64,000 nt of DNA from Actinomycetes bacterium (GCA_021848365.1 JAJZUS010000002.1:372001-436000), one strand, 5' to 3'. Counted from the first letter of the stretch, positions 1-8,693 are shown. Program-made: numbers and translations. The notes: generated by a model not told the origin, from the sequence alone.

Positions 1-544
1 TCGCCTCGACCATCCGGGTCATCTGGGTGAGGCCGGCGAAGTTCTCATGCTGGCGCACCCCGCTCGAGGCGTAGACGGCGACCAACGGGAGCGACTTCTG
101 GACGGCGAGGTCGGCGGCCGCCTGGAAGGCCTCGCCCGAGACGACGCCGAGGGAGCCCGCGAAGAAGTCCCAGTTCATCGCGTAGAGCACCACGGCGCGG
201 CCGTCGACGGTCGCCTGGCCGTAGGTCGAGGACTCGGTCTTGCCCCGCTTCTGCTCCCGCCGCAACTTGTCGTGGTAGGACTCGTCGGTCTCCTCGTCGT
301 GCCCGCGGCGCACGAGGCCGATGAGGTCCTTGCCGATCCGCCAGCGCCCGTGGCTCGGGCGGAAGTGCATCAACTCCTGGAGGAGGCTCAGCTGCGAGGG
401 GCTGTTCACCGTGCGGCGGTTGCGCAGGTGGGGCTCGACGGCCTTCTCGTGGGCCGGCAGGCCCATGGGGTACCCCTCACCGAAGGACGACAGGTCGAAC
501 TCGTCGTCGGGGTGCGCGTCGTCGCGCGGATGGTCAACCGACAT
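1..544 (-). CDS. Acyl-CoA carboxylase carboxyltransferase subunit, N-terminal part (runs off the window)
   Basis: Only the first 181 codons are inside the window; the rest lies to the left. The translation begins MSVDHPRDDAHPDDEF. A stretch near residues 50-80 (LLQELMHFRPSHGRW) leads into a crotonase-fold core with GQATVDGRAVVLYAMNWDF and GSLGVVSGEAF. Near residue 160 comes SSGVRQHENFAGLTQM, the counterpart of the SGGARMQEG oxyanion region of AccD-type carboxyltransferases. These enzymes move carboxyl from biotin to acetyl- or propionyl-CoA in the cytoplasm; the substrate cannot be told from this part. The ATG at 544 has no Shine-Dalgarno sequence, but a CATAAT hexamer lies nine bases upstream, so the mRNA may be leaderless. 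The acyl-CoA synthetase gene upstream on the same strand fits a fatty or short-chain acyl-CoA role. Confidence 0.8.
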   Translation of the reverse strand, partial: MSVDHPRDDAHPDDEFDLSSFGEGYPMGLPAHEKAVEPHLRNRRTVNSPSQLSLLQELMHFRPSHGRWRIGKDLIGLVRRGHDEETDESYHDKLRREQKRGKTESSTYGQATVDGRAVVLYAMNWDFFAGSLGVVSGEAFQAAADLAVQKSLPLVAVYASSGVRQHENFAGLTQMTRMVEA

Positions 545-552
545 GGGTGTCA

Positions 553-558
553 ATTATG
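553..558 (-). promoter_or_regulatory. Candidate -10 element for a leaderless carboxyltransferase mRNA
   Basis: On the minus strand CATAAT is followed by TTGACACCC and then the ATG at 544, which would place the transcription start at or next to the start codon. No convincing -35 box is seen. There is no Shine-Dalgarno sequence in front of this ATG, which supports a leaderless reading. Confidence 0.4.
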
Positions 559-642
559 GCACCAGAACGCCCTCAACCGACCGGGCGGCCCGATCGCCCC
601 GAATACCGGCCCTACCCCCGGACGGCGGGACCCCCGACGGCC

Positions 643-1434
643 CTAGCCGATCTTGAAGTTGAAGCCGCCACCCCCGCCGTTGCCACCCTCGCCCGCGGGG
701 AGGTAGGGGATCATGGCGTGGGCCATCCCCGGCAGCGTCAGGCTCTGCAGGTAGACGCGACCCGGGCCGGTGAGCTTCGCGAGGAAGAGGGTGTCGGCCC
801 CGAAGAAGATGTTCTTGATGCCGCGCACCATCGTGATGTCGAGGTCGACGCTCGCCTCGAAGAGGCCGACGTGGCCCGGGTGGACCATGATCGACTCACC
901 GGCCGCGAGGTCGTAGGTGACGAGCTCACCGGAGAGCTCGATCCAGGCGACGCCCGATCCGCCGACCCGCTGCATGATGAAGCCGTTGCCGGAGAAGATG
1001 CCGGCGCCGAGCTTCTGCTGGAAGCCGAGGGCCAGCTGGACCTCGGAGGTCGCCGCGAGGAAGCCGTGGCGCGACACCATGTAGTCGCGCCCGTCGGCGA
1101 CCGAGATCGGGAGGATGCGACCGGGCATCTTCGCCGCGAAGGCCACCGTCCCGTTCGCCCCCTGGGCGGTGAACTGGGACATGAAGATCGTCCCGCCGGC
1201 GACGGCGCGCTTGAGGACTCCGAGCACCCCAGAGCTCCCGGCTCCCGCCGTGGCGGTGGACATCACGATCGAGGAGGTCATCCAGGAGAGCTCGCCGCCC
1301 TGGGAGATGACCGTCTGACCGGGCGCGAGCTGGACCTCGAGCACCGGCATGGTCGTCCCGAGGATGCGGTGGGCGACACCGGCCCCCGCTGCGTCGGCGA
1401 ACTCGGGGAGTCCCCCGTCAGCGCTCTCGGTCAT
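643..1434 (-). CDS. AIM24 / TIGR00266-family protein
   Basis: This 263-residue protein has the repeated beta-strand pattern of the AIM24 (formerly DUF124) family: MPVLEVQLAPGQTVISQGGE near residue 30, SWMTSSIVM after it, and the paired GRDYMVSRHGFLAAT and LAAGESIMVHPGHVGLFEAS segments. The family forms a double-stranded beta-helix barrel whose biochemical role in bacteria is not settled. No signal peptide or membrane segment is visible. The C-terminus ends in a glycine-rich tail (GEGGNGGGGGF). A GAGGGGG Shine-Dalgarno sequence precedes the ATG at 1434. It lies nine bases downstream of the acyl-CoA synthetase stop codon and is probably cotranscribed with it. The family call is good; the function is unknown. 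Confidence 0.75.
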   Translation of the reverse strand: MTESADGGLPEFADAAGAGVAHRILGTTMPVLEVQLAPGQTVISQGGELSWMTSSIVMSTATAGAGSSGVLGVLKRAVAGGTIFMSQFTAQGANGTVAFAAKMPGRILPISVADGRDYMVSRHGFLAATSEVQLALGFQQKLGAGIFSGNGFIMQRVGGSGVAWIELSGELVTYDLAAGESIMVHPGHVGLFEASVDLDITMVRGIKNIFFGADTLFLAKLTGPGRVYLQSLTLPGMAHAMIPYLPAGEGGNGGGGGFNFKIG

Positions 1435-1443
1435 GGTGCCCCC

Positions 1444-3144
1444 TCAGGACGCGAAGTCCTCCTCACGGTACTCGCCGTCGGGGCGCTCGGCCGTCTCCTT
1501 CTCGCGGTTTCTCAGGTCGACGCGACGGATCTTGCCCGAGATGGTCTTGGGCAGCTCGGCGAACTCGAGGCGCCGGATCCGCTTGTAGCCGGCGAGGTGG
1601 TCGCGGGCGTAGGCGAGGATGTCCCGGGCGAGCTCGGCGCTCGGCTCGTAGCCCGCGACGAGGCTCACGTAGGCCTTGGGCACCGCGAGGCGCACCGGGT
1701 CGGGAGCGGGCACGACGGCCGCCTCGGCGACGGCCGGGTGCTCGATCAGCACGCTCTCCAGCTCGAAGGGGCTGATGCGGTAGTCGCTCGCCTTGAAGAC
1801 GTCGTCGGCCCGCCCCACGTAGGTGATGTAGCCGTCCTCGTCGCGGTGGGCGATGTCGCCCGTGTGGTAACGACCGCCGGCGAAGGCCGCCGCGTTGCGC
1901 TCGGGGTCGTCCCCGCTCGCCTGGCGGTACCCGGCCATGAGCCCGACGGGTCGGCCCTGGGCGAGGGCCACGCAGACCTCGCCGTCGTCGCCCACCTCGC
2001 CGGTGATGGGGTCGACCAGCTCGATCGTGTAGCCGGGGATCGGGCGGCCCATCGAGCCCGGTCGCACCGCCTGGCCGGGCGGGTTGCCGATCTGGACCGT
2101 CGTCTCGGTCTGCCCGAAGCCGTCGCGGATGGTGATGCCCCAGGCCCGCTGGACCGACTCGATGACCTCGGGGTTGAGCGGCTCGCCGGCGCTCGCGAGC
2201 TCGCGGACCCCCGGGCGGGTCGCCGCGAGGTCCTGCTGGATGAGCATCCGCCACACCGTCGGCGGGGCGCAGAAGGTGGTGACGCGGGCGTCGGTGAGGA
2301 CGTTCAGCATCGCGGGCGCGTCGAAGCGCGAGTAGTTGTAGACGCAGATGGTCGCCCCCGCGATCCACGGCGCGAAGAAGCTGCTCCAGGCGTGCTTCGC
2401 CCAGCCCGGGCTCGAGATGTTGAGGTGGACGTCGCCGGGCTGGATGCCGATCCAGTACATCGTCGTGAGGTGGCCGACCGGATAGCTCACGTGGGTGTGC
2501 TCGACCATCTTCGGCAGCGACGTCGTGCCCGAGGTGAAGTAGACGAGCAGGGGGTCCTGGGCGTCGGTCGGGCCGTCGGGGGTGAAGACGTCCGAGACCG
2601 AGGCGCTCTCGGTGAAGTTACGCCAGCCCGCGACGTCCTCGCCGACCGTCACGCGCACGTAGTCCCCGGGGATGTCGGCGAAGCGCGGGGCCACCTCGCT
2701 GCGCGCGACGACGGCCCCGGCGTGAGCCCGCTCGATCCGGTCGCGCAGGTCGCTCTCGGTGAGGAGCGTCGTCGCCGGGATGACGACGGCCCCGAGCTTG
2801 ATGACGGCGAGCGTCGTCACCCAGAGCTCGACCTGGTTGCCGAGTAGCGCGAGGACCCGGGTGCCCCGCGCGACGCCGAGGGAACGTAGCCAGTTGGCCA
2901 CCTGGTTCGAGCGGTGCGTGACGTCAGCGAAGGTGTAGTCCACCCGCGACCCGTCCTGCTCGACGATGCGCAGCGCGACCGCGTCCGGGTGCTCCGCGGT
3001 GAGGCCCGCGTCGAACCAGTCGAGGGCGAAGTTGAACTGGTCGAAGTGGGGCCAGGCGAAGCCCGCCCGCGCGCCGTCGTAGTCGTCGCGGTGCTCGAGC
3101 AGGAAGTCTCGGGCGGCTCGGAAGGTCTCGGTCGGCGTGGTCAT
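1444..3144 (-). CDS. AMP-forming acyl-CoA synthetase (acetyl/medium-chain type)
   Basis: A 566-residue member of the ANL adenylating superfamily, the usual length for acetyl- or medium-chain acyl-CoA synthetases. The phosphate-binding loop YFTSGTTSLPKMVEHTH lies near residues 202-218, the GFGQTET aromatic/threonine motif follows, then YHTGDIAHRDEDGY, and the catalytic lysine motif PKTISGKIRR has its Lys near residue 538. It should activate a carboxylic acid with ATP and load it on CoA in the cytoplasm. The Lys of SGK is the site that Pat-type acetyltransferases modify in this family, and a Pat-like GNAT is encoded at 26170-26799; a link between the two is inference. An AGGGGGG Shine-Dalgarno sequence precedes the ATG at 3144. 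Chain-length specificity cannot be read from the sequence. Confidence 0.88.
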   Translation of the reverse strand: MTTPTETFRAARDFLLEHRDDYDGARAGFAWPHFDQFNFALDWFDAGLTAEHPDAVALRIVEQDGSRVDYTFADVTHRSNQVANWLRSLGVARGTRVLALLGNQVELWVTTLAVIKLGAVVIPATTLLTESDLRDRIERAHAGAVVARSEVAPRFADIPGDYVRVTVGEDVAGWRNFTESASVSDVFTPDGPTDAQDPLLVYFTSGTTSLPKMVEHTHVSYPVGHLTTMYWIGIQPGDVHLNISSPGWAKHAWSSFFAPWIAGATICVYNYSRFDAPAMLNVLTDARVTTFCAPPTVWRMLIQQDLAATRPGVRELASAGEPLNPEVIESVQRAWGITIRDGFGQTETTVQIGNPPGQAVRPGSMGRPIPGYTIELVDPITGEVGDDGEVCVALAQGRPVGLMAGYRQASGDDPERNAAAFAGGRYHTGDIAHRDEDGYITYVGRADDVFKASDYRISPFELESVLIEHPAVAEAAVVPAPDPVRLAVPKAYVSLVAGYEPSAELARDILAYARDHLAGYKRIRRLEFAELPKTISGKIRRVDLRNREKETAERPDGEYREEDFAS

Positions 3145-3187
3145 CGCACCCCCCTGAAATGTGGTCGTGCGACGATGGTACGACCTA

Positions 3188-3703
3188 CTAGGCCCCCGTG
3201 CGTCCCGGAACGATGAGGGCGGTTCGCGTGCTCGCCTGTCGCGTGCAGACCGATATCGGCAGACGCACGTAGGTCGATCGAACGAACGGGGCGAGCGTCA
3301 CGACGACCCCGGACGCGCGGCGCGCGCCACAGAGCGATGCCGGGTAGTTGCCGGTCTCGGCGGCCCCGAAGGGATCGCTCACGGCTCGTCCGTGGGTCAG
3401 CACGTGGCGAGCGGGCATCATCCCCCGCGACATGCTGAGAGCCGGCGGCCCGACCCGGTGACGACGAGCGGCCACCGGCTGCACCGTGGGCACCCCCCAG
3501 ATCGCGCAGGTGCCCCCGACGTTGGTGAAGACGATCGGGTAGTAGATGGTCCCCGCCGCCCCGTTCGCCGGTCCGAGCGTGACGCGCATCTGGGCGGGCG
3601 TGCACGCCGCGTCCGTGACGGCCGCCGGGGCCGCGACGCTCGGGGCGGCGAGGGGCGCGAGGCCCAGCGCGAGGGCCGTCAGCAGTCGAGTCGTGAGTCG
3701 CAT
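3188..3703 (-). CDS. Secreted DUF4232-like protein
   Basis: A 171-residue protein with an N-terminal signal peptide (MRLTTRLLTALALGLAPLAA followed by a likely cleavage site after SVAAPA). The mature part begins CTPAQMRVTLGPANGAAGTI and continues YYPIVFTNVGGTCAIWGVPT, the hallmark of the actinobacterial DUF4232 family: a small all-beta exported domain with paired cysteines and no known enzymatic role. The start at 3703 is chosen because AGGAGG stands five bases before it; longer in-frame readings have no such site and would bury the signal peptide. The gene diverges from the cyclic di-GMP gene at 3847. Four Cys residues in the mature part suggest disulfides outside the cell. Confidence 0.75.
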   Translation of the reverse strand: MRLTTRLLTALALGLAPLAAPSVAAPAAVTDAACTPAQMRVTLGPANGAAGTIYYPIVFTNVGGTCAIWGVPTVQPVAARRHRVGPPALSMSRGMMPARHVLTHGRAVSDPFGAAETGNYPASLCGARRASGVVVTLAPFVRSTYVRLPISVCTRQASTRTALIVPGRTGA

Positions 3704-3846
3704 GTTTTCCTCCTGCTCGGGTATCTCCGGTGGGAGCGACGCATTACCGACATCTTGTTCGAAGGTCGTTCGGGTCGTCACGTCACGGCCCCTCGGTAGC
3801 ATCCGCTGTCGAGGGGCCCGTCGGGGGCGTCGACGAGGGAGGCTCG

Positions 3847-5766
3847 ATGGGCGATGCACGTGATCCCTGGTGGGCGTTCGTTTCCTCGCACACCCAGCCG
3901 ACCGCCGTCGCGCGGGCCGGGGCCCTCCTCGCGGCGAACGACCCCTACCGCCGCGCGCTCGGCGCGTGGGTGCCGACGGCGCCGGGAGTGACGGCCCCGG
4001 AGGGCGTGAGCGACGTCCTCGTCGTCGCGCGCCCCATCCCGGGCCTCGACGTCCTCGTCGCGACCGCCGAGCCGACCGTGTCCATCGACTACCGCCGAGC
4101 CTTCACCCACGCGCTCTCCCCCATCCTCTTCACCGACCCCGAGGGTCGGATCCTCGACGCCAACGAGTCCTTCTGTCGACTGGTGGGCTGGGACCGCGAG
4201 TACCTCATCGGCCGCAGCTCCGACTTCCTCACCCTGCCCGAGGACGTCGAGCTGACCCCGCGGTCGCTCGACCGCGCCCGCACCGGGGAGGCGCCGACCG
4301 ACCGCTACGTGAAGCGCTACCGACGACGCGACGGGCGCGTCATCACGGTCGAGGTGTCGCGGTCCGCCATCTACGACGACGAGGGAGCGCTGCGCTACAC
4401 GGTCGTCTCCGAGCGCGACGTCACCGAGGAGCGCCAGCTGAACGCCCGCCTCGCCTACGGCGCCCTCCACGACCCCCTCACCGGGCTCGCCAACCGCGCC
4501 CTGCTCGACGAGCGACTCGCCCAGTCGCGGGCGCGCCTCGCCCGCGAGCGGCGCTCGGGCGCCGTCCTCATGATCGACCTCGACGAGTTCAAGGACGTCA
4601 ACGACACCCACGGGCACCTGGTCGGGGATCACCTGCTCGCCGCGGTCGCCCGCCGCCTGGAGAGCGTCGCGCGCGCTGGGGACACGCTCGCTCGCTACGG
4701 GGGCGACGAGTTCCTCTACCTCGCGGAGGGGGTCGCCGGCGACGACGGCGCCCGCCGGGTCGCCGAGCGCGTGCGCGAGGCCCTCTCGCGACCCTTCAGA
4801 GTCCTCGGGGTGTCGGTCACCCCCGGCGTCTCGATCGGCGTCGCCACGTGGGGCCCCGACGGGGGCAACGACGGCGTCGTCGAGGCGGCCGACCTCGCCC
4901 TCTACGAGGCGAAGCGCCGGGGACGCGGGACGATCGTCGCCTTCACCGACGAGTTGCGCACGCGCGCCGTCGACCACCTGTCCCGCTTCGCGGACGTCCG
5001 GGCGGCCCTCGCGCGCGGCGAGATCAAGATGCACTTCCAGCCCCTCGTCACGACGGCGACCGGAACCGTCGTGGGCTTCGAGGCGCTGCTGCGCTGGCGC
5101 CACCCCACCCGCGGCGTCCTCGAGCCGCGCGACATCCTCGCGCGTCTCGAGGGGAGCGAGGTGGAGCTCTCCCTCGGGACGTTCACGATCGAGCGCGCCG
5201 TCGCGTTCGCCGGACGGCTCTCGACGGTCGACGGCGTCGAGCCGTTCGTCACCGTGAACCTCTCCGACGCCCAGTTCCGCGACCCCGCGCTCACCACGCG
5301 CCTCGCTCGCGCCCTGGAAGTCCACGCCGTCGCGCCCGCGCGACTCATCGTCGAGGTCGCCGAGGCCGACATCCTGCGCGACGTCGCCGCGTCGATCACG
5401 ACGATGGGCGAGCTCTCCACGATCGGCGTCGGCCTCGCCATCGACCACTTCGGTGCCGGACTCGCCTCGCTCGTCCACCTACTGCACCTCCACCCCGCGA
5501 TGATCAAGCTCGACCCGGCGTTCCTGCGCCAGGGACCCCTCGAGCACGGTGACGTCGTCCTCGACTCCCTCGTCGAGTTCGGCGGCCGCTACGCGACCTG
5601 GGTCCTCGCCGAGGGGGTCGAGACGACCGAGGAGCTCTCGCGACTGCGCGCCCTCGAGTGCCCCTTCGGGCAAGGCTTCCTCTTCGCCCCGGCCCTCCCC
5701 GAGGACGACGCCGCTCGCGTCGTCGGCCGCCCCCTGCTCGACCCGGGCCACTCGGCGTCGGAGTAG
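3847..5766 (+). CDS. PAS-GGDEF-EAL cyclic di-GMP protein with an altered EAL metal site
   Basis: A 639-residue soluble protein. A PAS domain (about residues 88-200, with ILFTDPEGRILDANESFCRL) is followed by a GGDEF domain carrying an intact YGGDEF motif and an inhibitory RxxD site (RAGD) five residues before it, then an EAL domain from about residue 380. EAL residues are mostly kept: FEALLRW, the Asn of VNLSDAQF, the Glu of VEVAEA, the Lys of IKLDPAF and the Glu of LAEGVET. The DDFG metal-binding motif is changed to IDHFGAG, so phosphodiesterase activity may be weak or lost while synthesis looks possible. The start at 3847 has GGGAGG just upstream. No transmembrane segment is seen, so the PAS domain probably senses a cytoplasmic signal. 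Confidence 0.9.
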   Translation: MGDARDPWWAFVSSHTQPTAVARAGALLAANDPYRRALGAWVPTAPGVTAPEGVSDVLVVARPIPGLDVLVATAEPTVSIDYRRAFTHALSPILFTDPEGRILDANESFCRLVGWDREYLIGRSSDFLTLPEDVELTPRSLDRARTGEAPTDRYVKRYRRRDGRVITVEVSRSAIYDDEGALRYTVVSERDVTEERQLNARLAYGALHDPLTGLANRALLDERLAQSRARLARERRSGAVLMIDLDEFKDVNDTHGHLVGDHLLAAVARRLESVARAGDTLARYGGDEFLYLAEGVAGDDGARRVAERVREALSRPFRVLGVSVTPGVSIGVATWGPDGGNDGVVEAADLALYEAKRRGRGTIVAFTDELRTRAVDHLSRFADVRAALARGEIKMHFQPLVTTATGTVVGFEALLRWRHPTRGVLEPRDILARLEGSEVELSLGTFTIERAVAFAGRLSTVDGVEPFVTVNLSDAQFRDPALTTRLARALEVHAVAPARLIVEVAEADILRDVAASITTMGELSTIGVGLAIDHFGAGLASLVHLLHLHPAMIKLDPAFLRQGPLEHGDVVLDSLVEFGGRYATWVLAEGVETTEELSRLRALECPFGQGFLFAPALPEDDAARVVGRPLLDPGHSASE

Positions 5767-5773
5767 CCGACGC
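5755..5773. terminator. Short hairpin between convergent genes
   Basis: GCGTCGG (5755-5761) pairs with CCGACGC (5767-5773); the five-base loop AGTAG contains the stop codon of the PAS-GGDEF-EAL gene. It could end transcription from both sides. There is no T-run, so this is only a candidate. Confidence 0.3.
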
Positions 5774-5782
5774 GAGCGGAGC

Positions 5783-7288
5783 TCAGGAGGCGACGAGGTC
5801 GGGCTCGGCCGGCGTCCGCGCCTGACCGAGGGCTCCCCAGAGCGGCCCACCGACGAGGTAGAGGCCCGTCGAGACGACGAGCAGCTGTCGCAGCCACGTC
5901 GGCCACGGGTGCTCCCACAGGGGCTGGAGCCCGGGGAGGTGGACGAAGCCCAGGACGATCAGGACCGCCCACAGCGCCCAGTACCACTCGAGCTTCCGCC
6001 GCACGACCGACCAGACCGCCAGTATCGCGAGGCCGACCCCCGCCATCGTCGCGTTGGCGTAGGGCGCCACGTGGTAGGCCCACGGCGGGAGGGTGAACGA
6101 GATCGACGCGGGCAGGAAGTCGAAGCTGATCGTCACGAAGGCGATCCACGCGACGGCGGGCCCCCTCACCCGGCGCCCCGCCGCCAGCACGATCACGAGG
6201 ACGACCGCGAGGTCGGCGAGGTAGTAGGGACGGATGTTCTGCTCGAAGACGAGCCGGAACGCGAGCGCGACGCCGACGAGGGAGAGCAGGACTTCCGGCT
6301 CGCGGACCCGGTCGCCCAGGCGGCGACGGGCGTAGGCGGCGACGGCGAGCGCGACCGCGAGCGGGGCGATCCTCAGGAGCGCGAAGTAGAGCGGTCCGTG
6401 CTTCGTCAGCTCCCACAGCCAGGTCCCGCCGTAGGTGCTCGAGTAGCCCGAGCCGACGACGATCCCGTGCAGCGCGCGACCCCCACCACTCCACAAGAAG
6501 GGCGTGGTGACGACGATGCCGCTCAGCGCCGCGCCCAGCACGAGGCGAGCCCTCCCGGCGCGGGGCGCCACGACGAGGAGGGGCAGGGCGACGAGCAGCG
6601 CGCTCTGCTGCGCGAGGACCGCGAGCCCGACGAGGACGCCCGCCGCGAACCAGCGACGACGCGGCGTGAGTCCGAGGGCGATCAGCGCGAGGCCGAGGGA
6701 GAGGAGGTCCTCGGGGTGGAAGAACTGCACGAGCGAGGCGAGGATCGGGAGGAGGGTCGCGGCGACGGCGCCCGCCACGACCTCCCGGCGCGTGCGCGCC
6801 GCCCTCGTCGCCCCGAGGGCCACAACGAGTCCGACGAGGAAGACGAGGCTGCCGAGGTAGCCCAACATCAGGGCGTGCTTGATGACGGCCGCGTTCTCGC
6901 TCCAGGCGAAGATCGCCGGGTAGCCGTGCGCGCACCCGGGCCCGAGCGCGGCGGCGGAGGGGAACGGGACGCGCGCCCCGAGGTGGAGCAGCGCCGCGAC
7001 GACGCCCGCGACGAGCGGGTAGAGGGGGGCGGTCGACGTGAAGGGCACCGCGACGACCGGGACGTGCATCGCCACGTAGGGCGGATAGGCGCAGGCCAAC
7101 TGGCCGTGGGCGATCGCGACGGTGGCGTAGAAGGACTCCGCGACGTCGCCCTCGGTCGGGCCCCCGAGCAGGGCGACGATCCCGACGTGCGCCGCGGCGA
7201 TGAGAGCCCAGCCGACGAGGCGCTCGGCCGCCGTCAGGGGGTGATCGAACCAGTCCCTCCGGCGCCCGGGGGCGACGGGGTCGCTCAC
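5783..7288 (-). CDS. Polytopic membrane protein, GT87/GT-C mannosyltransferase-like
   Basis: A 501-residue protein with about ten or more hydrophobic segments spread along its length and a short cytoplasmic-looking N-terminus (MSDPVAPGRRRDWFD). The pattern of many helices, an early acidic loop (GGPTEGDVAESFY) and a central FFHPEDLLSLGLALIALGL segment recalls GT-C fold polyprenol-phosphate-mannose-dependent transferases of the GT87/DUF2029 type, but I see no decisive catalytic signature. The GTG start at 7288 overlaps the stop of the preceding gene by four bases (GTGA), so its translation is coupled to the cyclic di-GMP operon upstream. A role in making an envelope glycan under cyclic di-GMP control is a reasonable inference only. 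Confidence 0.6.
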   Translation of the reverse strand: MSDPVAPGRRRDWFDHPLTAAERLVGWALIAAAHVGIVALLGGPTEGDVAESFYATVAIAHGQLACAYPPYVAMHVPVVAVPFTSTAPLYPLVAGVVAALLHLGARVPFPSAAALGPGCAHGYPAIFAWSENAAVIKHALMLGYLGSLVFLVGLVVALGATRAARTRREVVAGAVAATLLPILASLVQFFHPEDLLSLGLALIALGLTPRRRWFAAGVLVGLAVLAQQSALLVALPLLVVAPRAGRARLVLGAALSGIVVTTPFLWSGGGRALHGIVVGSGYSSTYGGTWLWELTKHGPLYFALLRIAPLAVALAVAAYARRRLGDRVREPEVLLSLVGVALAFRLVFEQNIRPYYLADLAVVLVIVLAAGRRVRGPAVAWIAFVTISFDFLPASISFTLPPWAYHVAPYANATMAGVGLAILAVWSVVRRKLEWYWALWAVLIVLGFVHLPGLQPLWEHPWPTWLRQLLVVSTGLYLVGGPLWGALGQARTPAEPDLVAS

Positions 7289-7884
7289 CGACGAGCGGTG
7301 CGCAGGGTCAGCGGGAACCGGTTGAGGGCGTCGAGCGTCGCCTTGGCGGCCGCGACCGTCTCGTCCTCGGCCTTCGCGATCCCGTAGCGCTCGCTCCCGT
7401 CGGCGAGGGCCCGGAGGGTCACCACCACGGGCCAGGTGCGGCTCGCCGCGAAGGGCGTCACCGAGTGCAGTACGAAGGGGACCGCGTAGCCGAGCTCGGC
7501 CATGGCGAGCAGCGTGGCCTCGGCGCCCCCGATGAGCGCCCCGTTGCGCGACCAGCCCTGGCCGTGGCGCCCGCCGTGCGACAGCTCGACCCGGATGGCC
7601 CCGTCCGTCGCGTCGGCGACGGCGCTCACCAGCACGATGCGCGAGTCGTCGGTCGGGACGTGCTGGAGGACGTCGCCGGCGTCGTCGACGCGCACGACGG
7701 CGTGGGGGTAGTAGAGGGAGGCGACCTGTCGCGCGACGGCCTCGGTCTCCTTGACCTCGAGCCCGACGGCGACGAGCGTGACGACGGTCACCACGCCGCC
7801 GTCGTCCTTCTCGAGGGCGACGTTGAGGACTCCCGGAAGGCTCCGCAGCTCGAGCTCGAAGTCGTCTTCGATCCGTGACGTCAT
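7285..7884 (-). CDS. Unknown protein coupled to a diguanylate cyclase
   Basis: A 199-residue soluble protein of no family I can name with confidence. The first 70 residues (MTSRIEDDFELELRSLPGVL, then VVTVVTLVAVG) look like an ACT-type beta-alpha-beta small-molecule or oligomer domain. The second half contains GGRHGQGWSRNGALIGGAEA, then two more beta-strand-like runs and an alanine-rich final helix (ETVAAAKATLDALNRF). No signal peptide or membrane segment is seen. The ATG at 7884 overlaps the stop of the GGDEF gene by four bases (ATGA), and its own stop overlaps the next gene by four bases. The tight coupling suggests it is made in step with the cyclase; whether it senses, binds or reports on cyclic di-GMP is unknown. 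Confidence 0.6.
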   Translation of the reverse strand: MTSRIEDDFELELRSLPGVLNVALEKDDGGVVTVVTLVAVGLEVKETEAVARQVASLYYPHAVVRVDDAGDVLQHVPTDDSRIVLVSAVADATDGAIRVELSHGGRHGQGWSRNGALIGGAEATLLAMAELGYAVPFVLHSVTPFAASRTWPVVVTLRALADGSERYGIAKAEDETVAAAKATLDALNRFPLTLRTARR

Positions 7885-8693
7885 GACTCTCCCCGTCCCT
7901 TTCGCTCGTAGAGGCGTCGGTCCGCTACGCGAATCAGCTCCTCGGGGTCGACCGAGTCGCGCGGCGAGGTCGCGACGCCGACCGAGAACTCGATCGGCTC
8001 CTCGGACTCCTTCAGCTGCGAGCGGAGTCGCTCCACGAAGCCCGCCGCCTCGAGACCGCCCGCGTTCGCCAGGATCACCGCGAACTCGTCGCCCCCGAGG
8101 CGAGCCGCCGTGTCGCCGCTGCGCACGGAGCGTCGCAGGGCGAAACCGAACTGGCGCAGCACGAAGTCGCCGACGACGTGCCCGCGACGGTCGTTGATCA
8201 GTTTGAAGTCGTTGAGGTCGATGAGGACCAGGGTGAAGGCCCAGCCGTAGCGGGCGCTCCGCGTCGCCGCGACCTGGAGGGCGCCGTCGAAGGATCGACG
8301 GTTCTCGACGCTGGTGAGGGGATCGTGGCCGGCGTTGAAACTGGCGAGGTGGAGCATGAGGACCAGCTGGCACGCCGTGCGCACGGCGTCGCACTCGTGG
8401 GCCGGGACGACGTCGGGCTGGGTGACGAGTCCGGAGCCGGAGGGCACCCGGGCGAAGACGGACGGCGACACCGCCCGCGCCCCGTTGCGAAAGACCTGGG
8501 TGCCGAAGCTCTCGTGGCGCAGGACGAGCACGACGTCGTCCAGCTGGTGCCGCTCGGCGAGCCGGTCGAGCACCGCGTAGATGTAGTGAATCCCGAGACC
8601 CTCACCGTCGAGCTCGTCGATCAGGGTCTCGAACAGCCACGGCTCGGAGAGCGTCGTCTCATGGCTCGTCGATGGCAACTCGTCCAGGCTCAC
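7881..8693 (-). CDS. Diguanylate cyclase with an unknown N-terminal sensor region
   Basis: A 270-residue protein. Residues 1-125 form an unrecognised, probably GAF-like input region (WLFETLIDELDGEGLGIHYI). The GGDEF domain follows from HDPLTSVENRRSFD, with substrate-site residues in DLNDFKLINDRRGH, an inhibitory RSGD site five residues before an intact LGGDEF, and FSVGVATSP near the end. It should make cyclic di-GMP from two GTP and be feedback-inhibited. No EAL domain and no membrane segment are present. The GTG start at 8693 shares four bases (GTGA) with the stop of the GAF-GGDEF-EAL gene, and the stop shares four with the unknown protein downstream. It is the second cyclase in one operon, with a different input domain. 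Confidence 0.88.
   Translation of the reverse strand: MSLDELPSTSHETTLSEPWLFETLIDELDGEGLGIHYIYAVLDRLAERHQLDDVVLVLRHESFGTQVFRNGARAVSPSVFARVPSGSGLVTQPDVVPAHECDAVRTACQLVLMLHLASFNAGHDPLTSVENRRSFDGALQVAATRSARYGWAFTLVLIDLNDFKLINDRRGHVVGDFVLRQFGFALRRSVRSGDTAARLGGDEFAVILANAGGLEAAGFVERLRSQLKESEEPIEFSVGVATSPRDSVDPEELIRVADRRLYERKGRGES

Noticed and set aside
547-2847. A 766-codon open frame on the plus strand across the acyl-CoA synthetase
   Set aside because: It is antisense to clear genes; its composition (Arg, Asp, Val, Gly-rich) is that of a mirror frame in high-GC DNA, and no domain is seen.
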